NCBI RefSeq assembly: GCF_900474295.1
Contig: NZ_UCOB01000007.1
Coordinates: 22,585 to 86,584, forward strand
Direction: 5' to 3'
Length of the DNA: 64,000 bases
Source: Synechococcus sp. UW140
Lineage (GTDB): Bacteria > Cyanobacteriota > Cyanobacteriia > PCC-6307 > Cyanobiaceae
The notes under the pieces were generated by a model. The model was not told where the DNA came from and did not search any database. It was given only the letters and a program-made list of their open reading frames with translations. Made by a program: the position numbers and the translations under genes. This document shows positions 53,749-63,793 of this stretch, in pieces (positions within the stretch are counted from its first letter, which is position 1; each line of letters begins with the position of its first letter).

Positions 53749-55269
53749 GTGATCGCTACGCTTCTGCGGCGAAGCCTTGGCGCCATGGGGTTCAATGGAT
53801 TGCTATCGCTACCCTTTGAAGCTTCTATTGAGTCCCTGGGTGAGGCGTTCTGGGACCCAGTTCAGGCGGTTGATTTTCCGCAGACGCGCTTGCGATTTCG
53901 CAACGATGCCCTTCTGCAGCAGCTTGGAGTGGCACCCAAAACCATTGCTGATCACGATTTCGAGCAAGCTTTTGGAGGGTTTCAGTGTCGTCAGCCGCTG
54001 CTGGCCCTCCGTTATCACGGTTATCAGTTCGGTACTTACAACCCCCAGTTGGGGGATGGGCGAGGCTTCCTCTATGGCCAGCTGCGAGACATCCATGGTG
54101 ATCTGCAGGATTTAGGGACCAAGGGCAGTGGCACCACTCCATGGAGTCGTGGTGGTGATGGACGTCTCACCTTGAAGGGAGGCGTGCGAGAGGTGATTGC
54201 CTCTGAAGCACTGCATCGTTTGGGTGTGACGACCAGCCGAACACTCTCACTGATTGAAACTGGCGAAGAACTTTGGCGTGGTGACGAACCATCGCCTACG
54301 CGTAGTGCGGTGATGGTGCGCATGGCCCGCACTCATCTTCGTTTCGGCACCTGTGAGCGTCTCCTCTACTTCCGGGATCGCAAGGGGCTCGAGCGTCTTC
54401 TTCGCCATGTGGTTGCTGTGTATTACCCCATGCTTTCTGCAACCTTGCCAGCCGCTGCTGGTGATCAGGCAGCACTGGAACGGCAGTTGTTGGCCTTCTA
54501 TGGCGAGCTGGTGAAGCGGGTGGCCAGGTTGGCGGCTGAATGGATGGCGGCTGGCTTCGTCCACGGTGTGCTCAACACCGACAACATGTCGCTTGTCGGT
54601 GAAAGTTTCGATTACGGACCCTTCGCTTTTCTAGAGGCCTGGGATCCAGGCTTCACGGCGGCCTATTTCGATCACACGGGGCTCTATGCCTACGGTCGCC
54701 AGCCGGCGATCTGCCATCACAACTTGCGACTGCTTCAGGATCCATTGGCCATGCTGTTGCCTCGGGAGCGGATGGAGCAGGCTCTCGAAGCCTTTCCGCA
54801 GATCTATCAAACGCATTACAGGCATTGTCTGCTGCGGCGTTTAGGTCTTGATTCGGATGTGCTGTCTCAGACAGCGCATGCAGATGACTGCTTGGACCTG
54901 GTGGCTGCCACCCTCGATCTGCTGGCGTCCTGGCCGGTGGGTTATGGCGATCTATTCACTGGCTTGCAAACGTGGGTACGTCGACAGGGATTGCCACAAG
55001 AACCGGATGGTTTGGGGCCGTGTGTTCCGGGAGTTGACGCACCGCCACGGCAGGCTTGGCTGGCCTGGCGTGATGCCTGGTGGCATGCCCTGCAGATTCA
55101 GCTCAAGGTCAACGACGGACACCGTGCTGTGGTGCAGCGGCTCGATCGATTCAATCTGGTCCGTACGCCAACGCGTTCTCTGATCGAAACCCTGTGGGAG
55201 GAGATTGATCAGCGGGATGACTGGGAGCCTTTGTTGGCCTGGTTAGCCGAGGTGCGCCTCCCCACTTGA
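53749..55269 (+). CDS. selO: SelO (YdiU/UPF0061) protein AMPylase
   Basis: A 506-residue pseudokinase-fold AMP transferase. N-terminal FGTYNPQLGDGRGFLYGQL (glycine-rich loop region), KGSGTTPWSRGGDGR, KGGVREVIASEALHRLGV and HGVLNTDNMS (catalytic-loop equivalent) with DYGPFAFLEAWDP are typical of SelO. It lacks the canonical C-terminal NPKYVLRN end, ending instead in a diverged segment. GTG start (ATG at 53785 possible). Overlaps the convergent DUF2062 gene by about 60 bp. Confidence 0.9.
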   Translation: MIATLLRRSLGAMGFNGLLSLPFEASIESLGEAFWDPVQAVDFPQTRLRFRNDALLQQLGVAPKTIADHDFEQAFGGFQCRQPLLALRYHGYQFGTYNPQLGDGRGFLYGQLRDIHGDLQDLGTKGSGTTPWSRGGDGRLTLKGGVREVIASEALHRLGVTTSRTLSLIETGEELWRGDEPSPTRSAVMVRMARTHLRFGTCERLLYFRDRKGLERLLRHVVAVYYPMLSATLPAAAGDQAALERQLLAFYGELVKRVARLAAEWMAAGFVHGVLNTDNMSLVGESFDYGPFAFLEAWDPGFTAAYFDHTGLYAYGRQPAICHHNLRLLQDPLAMLLPRERMEQALEAFPQIYQTHYRHCLLRRLGLDSDVLSQTAHADDCLDLVAATLDLLASWPVGYGDLFTGLQTWVRRQGLPQEPDGLGPCVPGVDAPPRQAWLAWRDAWWHALQIQLKVNDGHRAVVQRLDRFNLVRTPTRSLIETLWEEIDQRDDWEPLLAWLAEVRLPT

Positions 55270-55727
55270 GCACCAGGCCGTCGGGAGGGCTTCAGGCGGA
55301 ACAGCCACCAAGCGAGTGAGCCGAGAGACAACGCAAAGACGAGACCAACGAGGCTCGATCCGAGTAGAAGACGGCTGGTGAAACTCCAGCTCTGGTGCCA
55401 GAGCGTGGCTTTGTTGATGCCGGTGAGTGGGGCTGTGGCTGCCCTGCCCATCAGCGCATCTCCCACGCGGTAGTTGAACCAGTAGAGCGGCAGGTAGGTG
55501 AATGGATTGCTGATCCAGGTGCCGGCAGCGGCCAGCAGGTGGTTGCCCCGAACCACGCTGGCTAAGCCAATACCGAGCAGGGTCTGCAGTCCAAAGAAGG
55601 GGAAGCAGCCGCAGAAGACACCAGCGGCCAGACCGCGGGCGCGCTGCCCAGGACTGCCTTCCTGTTCCCAGAGCCACCGAAGCCAGCGGCGACAGCGTTT
55701 GATCAGGCTGTGCTGCCACCGGACCAT
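55209..55727 (-). CDS. DUF2062 membrane protein
   Basis: A 172-residue protein with two or three hydrophobic segments and the DUF2062 core: GLAAGVFCGCFPFFGLQTLL and WISNPFTYLPLYWFNYRVG. Family function is unclear. Its C-terminal 20 residues are encoded opposite the end of selO. ATG start. Confidence 0.8.
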   Translation of the reverse strand: MVRWQHSLIKRCRRWLRWLWEQEGSPGQRARGLAAGVFCGCFPFFGLQTLLGIGLASVVRGNHLLAAAGTWISNPFTYLPLYWFNYRVGDALMGRAATAPLTGINKATLWHQSWSFTSRLLLGSSLVGLVFALSLGSLAWWLFRLKPSRRPGAQVGRRTSANQANKGSQSSR

Positions 55728-55830
55728 GGGCTAGGGGCGCTTCGGGGGCGAATGACAGACGGCGGAGATCGTAGGAAGGAGCTCTCTTCGTCGTCGCCAT
55801 GCGCGGCCTCGCATTGTCTCTGATGTTGTG

Positions 55831-57225
55831 ATGTCTTCATCTGCGAGCGGAGTCCCTGTCCTGCCGGACACGATCGCGGCGGTGGCTACCGCTGTGGCGC
55901 CTGGTCAGGGAGGCATCGCCGTGATTCGTCTGTCCGGACCGATGGCCCAGGGGGTGGTGCGGACCATCACTGTCTTCCCCGGCCGTCAGGAATGGCGGAG
56001 CCACCGGGTGCTGTATGGCCACGTGTTGGCGGCTGACGGCCATGAGCGGCTTGATGAAGTGCTCGTGCTGGTGATGCTCGCTCCGCGTAGTTTCACGGCC
56101 GAAGATGTGGTGGAGATCCATTGCCATGGCGGTGTGATCGCCGTTCAGAGGGTTATGGCAAGGGTTCTGGAGCAGCCCGGTGTCAGAAGGGCCCTACCGG
56201 GTGAATTCAGCCAGCGTGCTGTTCTGAACGGACGTCTGGATCTCACCCGTGCTGAGGCCATCACCGACCTGGTGGCAGCCCGAAGCCAGCGTGCGGCTCA
56301 GTTGGCGATGGCTGGTCTTGATGGGGGGATTCAGCGCCGGATCGTCGCGCTGCGGGAGCGGTTGCTAGATCAGCTCAGCGAGTTGGAGGCCCGTGTTGAT
56401 TTCGAAGATGATCTCCCGCCGCTTGATAGTCGGGCTCTGCTCGAAGAGCTGCAGGCGGTGCGCGCCACCCTCTTGGAGCTGGTGGCAGATGGTGCGCGGG
56501 GAGCAGCTTTGCGCACGGGTCTGCGCGTGGCCTTGGTGGGGCGTCCCAATGTCGGTAAGAGCTCGTTGTTGAACCGCCTCAGCCGCCGTGAGCGGGCGAT
56601 TGTCACCGATCTGCCCGGCACCACGCGTGATTTGCTCGAGAGTGAGATCGTGCTGGAGGGTGTGCCGATGACTCTCCTCGACACTGCTGGGATCCGAACT
56701 ACCACGGATGAAGTGGAGCAGTTGGGGATTGCCCGCAGCCATGACGCCCTGGCCAGTGCCGATGTGGTGCTGCTGCTGTTTGATCTTGCAGCAGGCTGGA
56801 CGGTGGAAGATCAGGCCCTGTATGAACAGATTCCAGGTGCTGTGCCCCGTCTTCTGGTTGGCAACAAGCTTGATCTGACAACCAGCGCCGCTGAGGATGC
56901 ACCGACGTCCCCTGCGTTGGATGTGCGCCTCAGTGCCCAAACCGGTGACGGTGAATCAGCGTTGGTGCAGGCCCTACTCGCCCAGTGCGGATCCCTCAGT
57001 GAGCAGCCGCTCCTGATCGCTCTCAATCAGCGTCAGGCCGACCTGGCGGCGCGTGCGGCGGGGGCCTTGCAGCGCAGCGAAGAGGTGGCGGCCGAAGGCC
57101 TTCCATGGGATTTCTGGACGATTGATCTGCGCCAGGCGATTCAAAGCCTTGGCGAAATCACTGGGGAGGAGCTGACCGAGGCCGTGTTGGATCGGATTTT
57201 TTCGCGTTTCTGCATAGGAAAGTGA
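55831..57225 (+). CDS. mnmE: MnmE (TrmE), tRNA wobble-uridine modification GTPase
   Basis: A 464-residue protein from ATG 55831 (GTG directly before). N-terminal tetrahydrofolate-binding domain (DTIAAVATAVAPGQGGIAVI), a helical domain, an inserted G domain (GRPNVGKSSLLNRL, about residue 236; DTAGIRTT; GNKLDL), and the invariant C-terminal Cys in FCIGK. It works with MnmG on U34 of tRNAs. Its end overlaps the convergent permease gene by 68 bp. Confidence 0.95.
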   Translation: MSSSASGVPVLPDTIAAVATAVAPGQGGIAVIRLSGPMAQGVVRTITVFPGRQEWRSHRVLYGHVLAADGHERLDEVLVLVMLAPRSFTAEDVVEIHCHGGVIAVQRVMARVLEQPGVRRALPGEFSQRAVLNGRLDLTRAEAITDLVAARSQRAAQLAMAGLDGGIQRRIVALRERLLDQLSELEARVDFEDDLPPLDSRALLEELQAVRATLLELVADGARGAALRTGLRVALVGRPNVGKSSLLNRLSRRERAIVTDLPGTTRDLLESEIVLEGVPMTLLDTAGIRTTTDEVEQLGIARSHDALASADVVLLLFDLAAGWTVEDQALYEQIPGAVPRLLVGNKLDLTTSAAEDAPTSPALDVRLSAQTGDGESALVQALLAQCGSLSEQPLLIALNQRQADLAARAAGALQRSEEVAAEGLPWDFWTIDLRQAIQSLGEITGEELTEAVLDRIFSRFCIGK

Positions 57226-58771
57226 TCACGGTGACTGCGGCATAGGCCAGCGCCCAGGGCTGACCGGTGCCCCAGCCCAGGTCCAGCGTTGTGTCGCTGC
57301 TGGTGAACTGCCAGGCATGAATCACGCCGAACCAGGCCAGTACCGCGGAGATGCCACTGCACAGGGTTGCCGCCAGGAAGCGTTGCTCAATGGCGTAGAC
57401 AAGCCATGCCGCGAGCAACATCGCGGTGATGATCTGCCCCTGTTCCAGAGCAAAGAGGCCATCGGCCCAAACGTCCATCGAGGTCAGTGTTGGCAAAATG
57501 GCCTCGCTGAAGGGTTGATCCCCACGGCCCAGGCCTCCTGTGCGCAGGCCCGCTTTGAGCAACTGGGCCCCCCACCCGGCCAGTCCTGGCAGTAGGCCAA
57601 GCACCACTGCTGGTGTATGGCGTCGCTGCGTGGCTTCAAATGCCTGGGCGGTCATGGCCAAGCCGATATAAAGCACGATGGCCATGCCGGCGTCGATCGG
57701 AATCACCAGTGCCAGCAGGCCGAACAGGCCGAACAGGCATGCCCCGGCCATGAAGACTCCGTTCAGCCACGAATAGGCCGAGCGAGCTCCCAGCGTTTTG
57801 AATCCCGGATGGCCGATGTAGATCGTGGTGGGGAAGCAGGAGCCAAGGCCGGCCGCCACGAGTGTGCCGAGTCCATCAATCAGCAGACATGGGCGCGTGG
57901 GGTAGACATCCCCGGCGGCTTCCGCACTTTCCAGGTTCTGTAGCGACCCCACCACGTTGAACAGGCCCATGGGCAGGATGACGCCCAACCAGGGGAGAAG
58001 TTCGTTTCGGCTCTCCCAGAGCGCCCCTAATTGAAGGGCTGGGATGTGGACACCCACCGCTGCCATCGACTCGGACCAGGCTGTTGCTGTCGGCGCGGTT
58101 AAGCCACTCCCCCAGGCGAGCACGATGCCGACCAGCAGCGCCATCAAACCGGTGGGCAAGGGCCATCGCACCCGTGCGACGTAACCCAGCAAGATGATGG
58201 CCAGCGTGCTCAGGCCCACCAGGGGGTGAGCGAAGGTGCGCAGCAGGAATCCCAGGGCGATGTAGCCGAGGGCGATTCCTGCCAGGGTGGACAGCAAAGC
58301 GGCTCGCGGCAGCCATCGCCTCAGTCGATCGGCACAGGTGGCCCCAGCGGTTTCGATCAGGCCTGAGCCCAGACAGGCCACCATCCCGGCATGCCATGAG
58401 CGGCTGATTGCCTCTGCTTCCGGAAGTCCTCCGTTGAGAGCTGCCAGTTTGACCGGCAGCATCACCAGGAAGATGTAGGCAAACAGGCTGACGGTGTTGA
58501 TGCCATAGGGCAGTGCTGTGCAGTCATGCCGCCCTTCTCCTCTTGCCAGTTGGTGGGCCATGCGGGCATAGGCCACGTTCCCCACGAGGATGCTCAGCCC
58601 TGCGGCCGGAAGGATTTGCCCGAAAATCAGGCCATCGGGAAACCCCAGAACTGTGCGACAGAGTCCGACGATCAGAAGGATCTGAATCAGGTTGTTGAGC
58701 CCGAGGGCCAGCAGGCCATCCAGGTCGCCCGGCTGCCAGGGCCATCGTCCGGTTGGTGTCGTCACGTTCAT
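57158..58771 (-). CDS. NCS2/AzgA-like permease
   Basis: A 537-residue polytopic protein with about 12-13 hydrophobic segments from ATG 58771. Nucleobase-permease-like features include GQILPAAGLSILVGNVAYARM, TALPYGINTVSLFAY and SCFPTTIYIGHPGFKTLGARSAYSW. Best described as a purine/xanthine permease-superfamily transporter with unknown substrate. The C-terminal basic tail is encoded opposite mnmE. Divergent from nadC with only about 30 bp between starts. Confidence 0.75.
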   Translation of the reverse strand: MNVTTPTGRWPWQPGDLDGLLALGLNNLIQILLIVGLCRTVLGFPDGLIFGQILPAAGLSILVGNVAYARMAHQLARGEGRHDCTALPYGINTVSLFAYIFLVMLPVKLAALNGGLPEAEAISRSWHAGMVACLGSGLIETAGATCADRLRRWLPRAALLSTLAGIALGYIALGFLLRTFAHPLVGLSTLAIILLGYVARVRWPLPTGLMALLVGIVLAWGSGLTAPTATAWSESMAAVGVHIPALQLGALWESRNELLPWLGVILPMGLFNVVGSLQNLESAEAAGDVYPTRPCLLIDGLGTLVAAGLGSCFPTTIYIGHPGFKTLGARSAYSWLNGVFMAGACLFGLFGLLALVIPIDAGMAIVLYIGLAMTAQAFEATQRRHTPAVVLGLLPGLAGWGAQLLKAGLRTGGLGRGDQPFSEAILPTLTSMDVWADGLFALEQGQIITAMLLAAWLVYAIEQRFLAATLCSGISAVLAWFGVIHAWQFTSSDTTLDLGWGTGQPWALAYAAVTVITFLCRNAKKSDPTRPRSAPPQ

Positions 58772-58802
58772 GGCTGCTGGGAGCCGCAGATCATCATGTG
58801 AG

Positions 58803-59714
58803 ATGTTCTCGCAATCCCTGGTTTTGGCTCGAGCGCATCTCACCATCACGCCCCGGTTGCGCCGTCAGCTGGGTGATTGGCTCCAGGAGGATCTCGGCCG
58901 CGGCGACCTCAGTGCCCCAGCACTGCAGGGTCGCCAGGGCCAAGCGCACTGGGTCGCAAAGGCCGATGGCATCTTCTGCGGCGGTGTACTCGTGGAACCG
59001 TTGCTGCGTGAGCTGCAGCCTCCGAATGGTGGATGCAATCTTCACCTGCTCGTGGCCGATGGGGCGCTGGTGAAGGCCGGTGATTGCTTGCTGGAGTTGG
59101 AGGGGCCAGCCCCGCTCCTGGTTGCCCTGGAGCGCACGGCCCTCAACCTGGCCATGCGACTCTCCGGGATCGCCTCGGCAACGGCAGCCCTTGTGGCGAG
59201 GCTTGAAGGCACAGGTGTTGCCCTGGCTGATACGCGCAAGACCACTCCAGGCCTGCGGGAGCTGGAGAAATATGCCGTGCGTTGTGGTGGTGGGATCAAC
59301 CACCGCATGGGTTTGGATGATGCGGCGATGCTGAAGGAGAACCATCTGGCCTGGGCCGGCAGTGTGGAGGCTGCGGTGGCCCTGGTGCGGGCTCAGGCCC
59401 CTTGGCCCGTTCGTGTGATCGTGGAGGCTGAAACGTCAGATCAAGCCCATGCCGCCGTTGCGGCAGGGGCCGATGGTGTGTTGTTGGATGAGTTCACACC
59501 GGAGGCGCTGATTGCCTTGGTCCCTCAGCTGCGTCATCAGGCTCTTGCGCGATCGGCTGCTGGCGCGGTGCTGCTGGAAGCCTCCGGTATCCAGCCATCA
59601 GACCTCGGTGCTTATGCCGCCACTGGGATTGATTTGATCTCCACCAGTGCTCCAGTCACCCGTAGCAGCTGGCTTGACCTGAGCATGCGCTTTCGAGGTC
59701 AGCCGCTGGTTTGA
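58803..59714 (+). CDS. nadC: Quinolinate phosphoribosyltransferase (decarboxylating)
   Basis: A 303-residue NadC started at ATG 58803. DLGRGDLSAPALQ, ALERTALNLAMRLSGIAS, ADTRKTTPGLRELEKYAV and GGINHRMGLDDAAMLKENH form the full signature; EASGIQPSDLGAYAATGID follows. Makes nicotinate mononucleotide in NAD synthesis. Normal length. Confidence 0.95.
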   Translation: MFSQSLVLARAHLTITPRLRRQLGDWLQEDLGRGDLSAPALQGRQGQAHWVAKADGIFCGGVLVEPLLRELQPPNGGCNLHLLVADGALVKAGDCLLELEGPAPLLVALERTALNLAMRLSGIASATAALVARLEGTGVALADTRKTTPGLRELEKYAVRCGGGINHRMGLDDAAMLKENHLAWAGSVEAAVALVRAQAPWPVRVIVEAETSDQAHAAVAAGADGVLLDEFTPEALIALVPQLRHQALARSAAGAVLLEASGIQPSDLGAYAATGIDLISTSAPVTRSSWLDLSMRFRGQPLV

Positions 59715-59731
59715 ACGGCTGTGCTTCGCCT

Positions 59732-59770
59732 GGAACGGTTGATGGAAGTCCTGGCCGTTCCTAGCGTTTT
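59732..59770 (+). terminator. Possible weak terminator after nadC
   Basis: GGAACGG at 59732-59738 and CCGTTCC at 59755-59761 form a 7-bp stem with a long loop, followed by TAGCGTTTTT. The loop is long for a good terminator. Confidence 0.35.
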
Positions 59771-59788
59771 TGCAGTTCCGCCGAGCTG

Positions 59789-60478
59789 ATGCCTGGATCA
59801 ACGCCGACGGTGTTTCTGGCCGACGATGAGGCCAACATCGTGATGTTGCTGGAGATGGAGCTCGAGGCAGAAGGTTTCACGGTGGTTACCGCTGCTGATG
59901 GCATCACGGCCATCAAGGCGTTGCGAGAGACGCCGCCTGATTTGGCGCTGCTCGACTGGAACATGCCCGGGATGACCGGTTTGGATATCTGTCGGCGGTT
60001 GCGGGAGACCGGGGTGTTCCTGCCCGTGATCATGATCACGGCCCGCGATGAAATGGATGATCGGGTCGCCGCGCTCGAGGCCGGTGCAGACGACTTCATC
60101 GCCAAACCCTTCAACGTCCGTGAAGTACTGGCTCGCGTGAAGGCCTTGATGCGCCGCTCCAAGGGATTTAGCTCTGACGTGCTGCAGGTGGGTGATCTGG
60201 TGCTGAATGGTGCTGAACGAACCAGCGCGATCAATAGCCATCCCTTGGTGCTCACCGTTCGTGAGTTTGATCTGCTCGAGTGCTTCATGCGCCATCCCCG
60301 TCAGGCCCTCTCGCGTGCTCAGTTGATCCAGCATGTGTGGGGAGACGATTATTTCGGCGATGAAAATGTGGTGGATGTGTATGTGCGTTATCTGCGCAAG
60401 AAGCTGGAGGCCACCGGTGCAGAACGGGTAATCCAGACCGTGCGGGGTGTGGGCTTCGCGCTGCGCATGGAGGCTTAG
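59789..60478 (+). CDS. OmpR/PhoB-family response regulator
   Basis: A 229-residue regulator. The receiver has acidic pocket ADDEAN, phospho-acceptor Asp56 in [11 protein letters not shown], switch Thr/Ser in MITARDE and Lys in AKPFNVRE. The winged-helix DNA-binding domain (about 130-225) has [40 protein letters not shown] and [12 protein letters not shown]. No kinase is adjacent; the orphan kinase at 51292 is a possible but unsupported partner. Lies between nadC and argS. Confidence 0.92.
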   Translation: MPGSTPTVFLADDEANIVMLLEMELEAEGFTVVTAADGITAIKALRETPPDLALLDWNMPGMTGLDICRRLRETGVFLPVIMITARDEMDDRVAALEAGADDFIAKPFNVREVLARVKALMRRSKGFSSDVLQVGDLVLNGAERTSAINSHPLVLTVREFDLLECFMRHPRQALSRAQLIQHVWGDDYFGDENVVDVYVRYLRKKLEATGAERVIQTVRGVGFALRMEA

Positions 60479-60527
60479 TCCCTCGCCGGGGGATGATCGT
60501 GGGCTGACTCCGTCTCCGCTGCTCTCC

Positions 60528-62315
60528 ATGCTGCGCATCGCCCAGGCCCTCGAAACCCAGTTGCGCAAAGCGATGCAGCGGGCCTTTCCGGCAGCTTGGG
60601 ACGCGACACAAGGTGGAGGGCTGGACCCCCAGCTAGCGCCTGCGAGTAAGCCGGAATTTGGTGACTTTCAGGCCAATGCTGCTCTGCCCTTGGCCAAGCC
60701 CCTCAAGCAGTCTCCGCGGCAGATCGCTACGGCAATTGTGGAGCAGCTGCAAAGCGATACAGGCTTCACTGCCCTCTGCCTGGAACCTCAGATCGCCGGC
60801 CCAGGCTTCATCAATCTCACGATTCGCCCCGAGCGGCTGGCGGCGGAGGTAGCGGCCCGCCTCGGGGATGAACGGCTCGGGGTTCCGTCTGCGAAGAACC
60901 CGTCTCCGGTGGTGGTTGATTTCTCTAGCCCCAACATCGCCAAGGAGATGCACGTGGGGCATCTGCGCTCCACGATCATTGGCGATTCTCTGGCGCGGGT
61001 GCTGGAGTTTCGTGGGCATCCGGTGCTGCGGCTGAACCATGTGGGCGACTGGGGTACCCAGTTCGGGATGCTGATCACCCATCTCAAGCAGGTGGCACCC
61101 AAGGCGCTCGACACCGCCGATGCCATCGACCTCGGTGACCTGGTGGCCTTCTACCGGGAAGCGAAGAAGCGCTTTGATGATGATGAGGCGTTTCAGACCA
61201 CATCCCGCGAGGAGGTGGTGAAGCTGCAGAGCGGTGATTCGTTGTCGCTGAAGGCCTGGGGCCTGCTGTGCGACCAGTCGCGGCGCGAATTCCAGAAGAT
61301 CTACGACCGGCTCGACATCCGCCTGAGCGAAAGGGGCGAGTCGTTTTATAACCCCTTCCTGCCGGCGGTGATTGATGGGCTGAAGCAGACGGGCCTGCTG
61401 GTCACCGACGATGGTGCGGAGTGTGTGTTCCTGGAGGGGGTCAGCGGCAAGGACGGCAAACCGCTGCCGGTGATCGTGCAGAAGAGTGATGGTGGCTTCA
61501 ATTACGCCACCACCGACCTGGCAGCGATTCGTTACCGCTTCGCTGAAGCTCCCGAGGGAGATGCGGCCCGCCGGGTGATCTACGTGACCGATTCCGGCCA
61601 GGCCAACCACTTTGCGGGGGTGTTTCAGGTGGCCGAGCGGGCCGGCTGGATCCCAGGTGGTGCTCGCCTGGAGCACGTGCCCTTCGGGTTGGTGCAAGGG
61701 GAAGACGGCAAGAAGCTCAAGACCCGCGCCGGCGACACGGTGCGTCTGCGCGATCTACTCGATGAGGCGGTGGAACGTGCTGAAGCGGACCTGCGCTCAC
61801 GCCTCCAGGAAGAAGAGCGCAGCGAGCCGGAAGACTTCATTCACCATGTGGCCGGCACCGTTGGCCTTGCGGCGGTGAAATACGCCGATCTCAGCCAGAA
61901 CCGGATCACCAACTACCAGTTTTCCTTCGACCGCATGCTGGCCCTCCAGGGCAATACGGCTCCCTATCTGCTGTATGCGCTGGTGCGGATCGCCGGCATC
62001 GCCCGCAAAGGTGGAGATTTGGATGTGGCGGCCGATCAGCTGCAGTTCAGTGAGCCTCAGGAGTGGGCTCTGGTACGGGAGCTGCTCAAGTTCGATGCAG
62101 TGATCGCTGAGGTGGAGGAGGAGCTGCTCCCTAATCGGCTCTGCAGTTATCTGTTCGAGCTCAGTCAGGTGTTCAACCGCTTCTACGACCAGGTGCCGGT
62201 CCTCAAGGCCGACGTTGATGCGCTGCCTTCGCGCCTGGCCCTGTGCCGTCTGACTGCCGATACGCTCAAGGCTGGCCTCGGTCTGCTTGGCATCGCCACC
62301 CTGGAGCGGATGTGA
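60528..62315 (+). CDS. argS: Arginyl-tRNA synthetase
   Basis: A 595-residue class I synthetase. ATG 60528 starts [16 protein letters not shown], the ArgRS N-terminal additional domain. [19 protein letters not shown] contains the HxGH motif (HVGH); the equivalent of KMSKS is EDGKKLKTR as common in ArgRS; the anticodon-binding DALR domain ends in [16 protein letters not shown]. Charges tRNA-Arg. Its stop overlaps the asparaginase start. Confidence 0.96.
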   Translation: MLRIAQALETQLRKAMQRAFPAAWDATQGGGLDPQLAPASKPEFGDFQANAALPLAKPLKQSPRQIATAIVEQLQSDTGFTALCLEPQIAGPGFINLTIRPERLAAEVAARLGDERLGVPSAKNPSPVVVDFSSPNIAKEMHVGHLRSTIIGDSLARVLEFRGHPVLRLNHVGDWGTQFGMLITHLKQVAPKALDTADAIDLGDLVAFYREAKKRFDDDEAFQTTSREEVVKLQSGDSLSLKAWGLLCDQSRREFQKIYDRLDIRLSERGESFYNPFLPAVIDGLKQTGLLVTDDGAECVFLEGVSGKDGKPLPVIVQKSDGGFNYATTDLAAIRYRFAEAPEGDAARRVIYVTDSGQANHFAGVFQVAERAGWIPGGARLEHVPFGLVQGEDGKKLKTRAGDTVRLRDLLDEAVERAEADLRSRLQEEERSEPEDFIHHVAGTVGLAAVKYADLSQNRITNYQFSFDRMLALQGNTAPYLLYALVRIAGIARKGGDLDVAADQLQFSEPQEWALVRELLKFDAVIAEVEEELLPNRLCSYLFELSQVFNRFYDQVPVLKADVDALPSRLALCRLTADTLKAGLGLLGIATLERM

Positions 62316-63319
62316 GCGGATCCGGCTTGCCCCGGTTGCTGCTGCTTGCCACCGGGGGCACCATCGCCGGCCGTGCGGATGAGGCCACATCGCTGAACCG
62401 CTATGAAGCGGGTGTGCTGGTCGGCGATGAGCTCATGCAGAGCGTGCCCCAGCTGGAGGAGCTGGCGGTGATCACGGTGGAACAGATCGCTAATGTCGAC
62501 AGCGCTGATCTGCAGTTCCATCACTGGCGCCGATTGGTGGCGCGCATCCGCGAGGTGTTGGCTGTCGACCCCGACCTGGAGGGGGTGGTGATCACCCATG
62601 GCACCAACACGCTGGAGGAAACCGCCTGGTTGCTGCAGTTGCTGATCGATGACCCGCGGCCAGTGGTGCTGGTTGGGGCGATGCGGCCGGCAACGGCGCT
62701 GAGTGCTGATGGTCCGCTCAATCTGTTTCAGGCCATGCAGGTGGCCAGAGCGCCGGAGTCCCGCGGGCATGGGGTGCTTGTGGTGATGGATGGCTGGATC
62801 CATGCAGCTCGCGAGGTCACCAAGGTTGCGACTCAGGGGGTTGGTGCCTTTGAAAGCCCTGGTGTCGGCCCCTTGGGTTGGGTGGATGATGCGGGGGTGC
62901 ACTTGCCTCCAGCGCAGCCAGCACGTCCTGTACCTTTCTCAGACCTTCAGCTTGCCGAGCCCTGGCCTCAGGTGGCGATCCTGCATGGTTGCGTCGAGCC
63001 TCCATCGGCCCTGATTCCTGCCCTGCTTTCGGCCGGCGTCCGGGGTCTGGTGTTCACGGGCACTGGAGCTGGCCAGCTGTCGGCGCTTGAACGCTGCGCT
63101 CTTGAAGACTGGCCAGGTCCACTGCCGCTCATGCTCAGGGCGAATCGCTGTGGTTCCGGGCCGGTGCATCGTGATGAGCAATTTGCCCGTCTTGGTCTTT
63201 TGCCCGCCGGGCGGCTCAGTCCCCAGAAAGCGCGAGTGCTGTTGTTGCTGGCTCTGATGGCTGGATTGGACCGTGCAGAGCTGGGAACATTGACGTCTCA
63301 ACGCCAGTTCATGAGCTGA
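62312..63319 (+). CDS. L-asparaginase (type I/II AnsA family)
   Basis: A 335-residue asparaginase starting at GTG overlapping argS by 4 bp (GTGA). Catalytic motifs are [10 protein letters not shown] (first Thr), [17 protein letters not shown] (second Thr with Asp), and [14 protein letters not shown]. No signal peptide, so cytosolic. Hydrolyses asparagine to aspartate. Its end faces small minus-strand frames with low coding certainty. Confidence 0.9.
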   Translation: MSGSGLPRLLLLATGGTIAGRADEATSLNRYEAGVLVGDELMQSVPQLEELAVITVEQIANVDSADLQFHHWRRLVARIREVLAVDPDLEGVVITHGTNTLEETAWLLQLLIDDPRPVVLVGAMRPATALSADGPLNLFQAMQVARAPESRGHGVLVVMDGWIHAAREVTKVATQGVGAFESPGVGPLGWVDDAGVHLPPAQPARPVPFSDLQLAEPWPQVAILHGCVEPPSALIPALLSAGVRGLVFTGTGAGQLSALERCALEDWPGPLPLMLRANRCGSGPVHRDEQFARLGLLPAGRLSPQKARVLLLLALMAGLDRAELGTLTSQRQFMS

Positions 63320-63494
63320 TGCCTGCAGAGTTCAGGAAGCGTTGGTTGAGATTTCAGTGCATTCCAATAGCTGAACCTGTCTCATGGAGAACCAGATAGT
63401 CGCAAGTATGACTCTGAAATAAAGCGACTTCGCCATCGAGTTCCGTGCAGACAGTTTGGCGGTGCTGCTTAAAGCGCTTGATGGTACTTGCCAT
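63216..63494 (-). pseudogene. PqqD-like (RiPP recognition element-type) small protein, apparently 3'-truncated
   Basis: A minus-strand frame of 92 codons from ATG 63494. Residues about 16-61 fit the PqqD pattern: CTELDGEVALFQSHTCDYLV, then LHETGSAI and [10 protein letters not shown], corresponding to E-L-D-G-E-x-x-L, L-x-x-x-G-x-x-I and T-x-x-E-L. The Trp usual after the I of G-x-x-I is Gly here. From about codon 58 the frame runs antisense into the asparaginase gene, so the last PqqD helices are missing and the tail is probably non-native. Likely a truncated remnant or an edge of a former cluster. Confidence 0.5.
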
Positions 63495-63546
63495 CTGGCT
63501 GCAAAATCACTATTGGTATTGAGTCAATAATGGCACGGAACCGTGG

Positions 63547-63669
63547 TCAGCACATTGCCTTCTTGCAAGCACGATTCAGCAATTGAATCTGCTTTGGTGT
63601 GAATTTCATGCGGGCTGAAATGTCCCAATCAACACCCCATTCTAAAAAGTCGTTTTTATCTATCTTTGC
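63547..63669 (-). other. Small open frame, possibly a gene remnant
   Basis: An open minus frame of about 40 codons contains KNDFLEWGVDWDISARMKF and TPKQIQLLNRACKKAMC before its stop at 63547. There is no in-frame ATG before the Met of ARMKF. A TGA interrupts an otherwise continuous frame starting at an ATG near 63696 (MPDTIDRS). Looks like degenerate coding sequence; family unknown. Confidence 0.3.
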
Positions 63670-63793
63670 TCAACTGCGATCAATCGTGTCAGGCATCGGA
63701 TGGCTTATTAGGTAATATCAAAGGCGTTTGTTGAGGTCGCATGCGAAAAATTTATTAGCATTTGGCTGAAATTGTTTGTGTAGTTTGCATGTT
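63670..63793. other. AT-rich gap without recognised gene
   Basis: The sequence is more AT-rich than the rest of the window and carries only very short frames. Together with the flanking small minus-strand frames it forms a 680-bp stretch (63320-64000) without a clear intact gene. I see no tRNA, IS terminus or direct repeat. Confidence 0.5.

Noticed and set aside
57710..57735. Short repeat AGGCCGAAC as a mobile-element trace
   Set aside because: It is in the permease coding sequence and encodes a hydrophobic LFGLFGL run.
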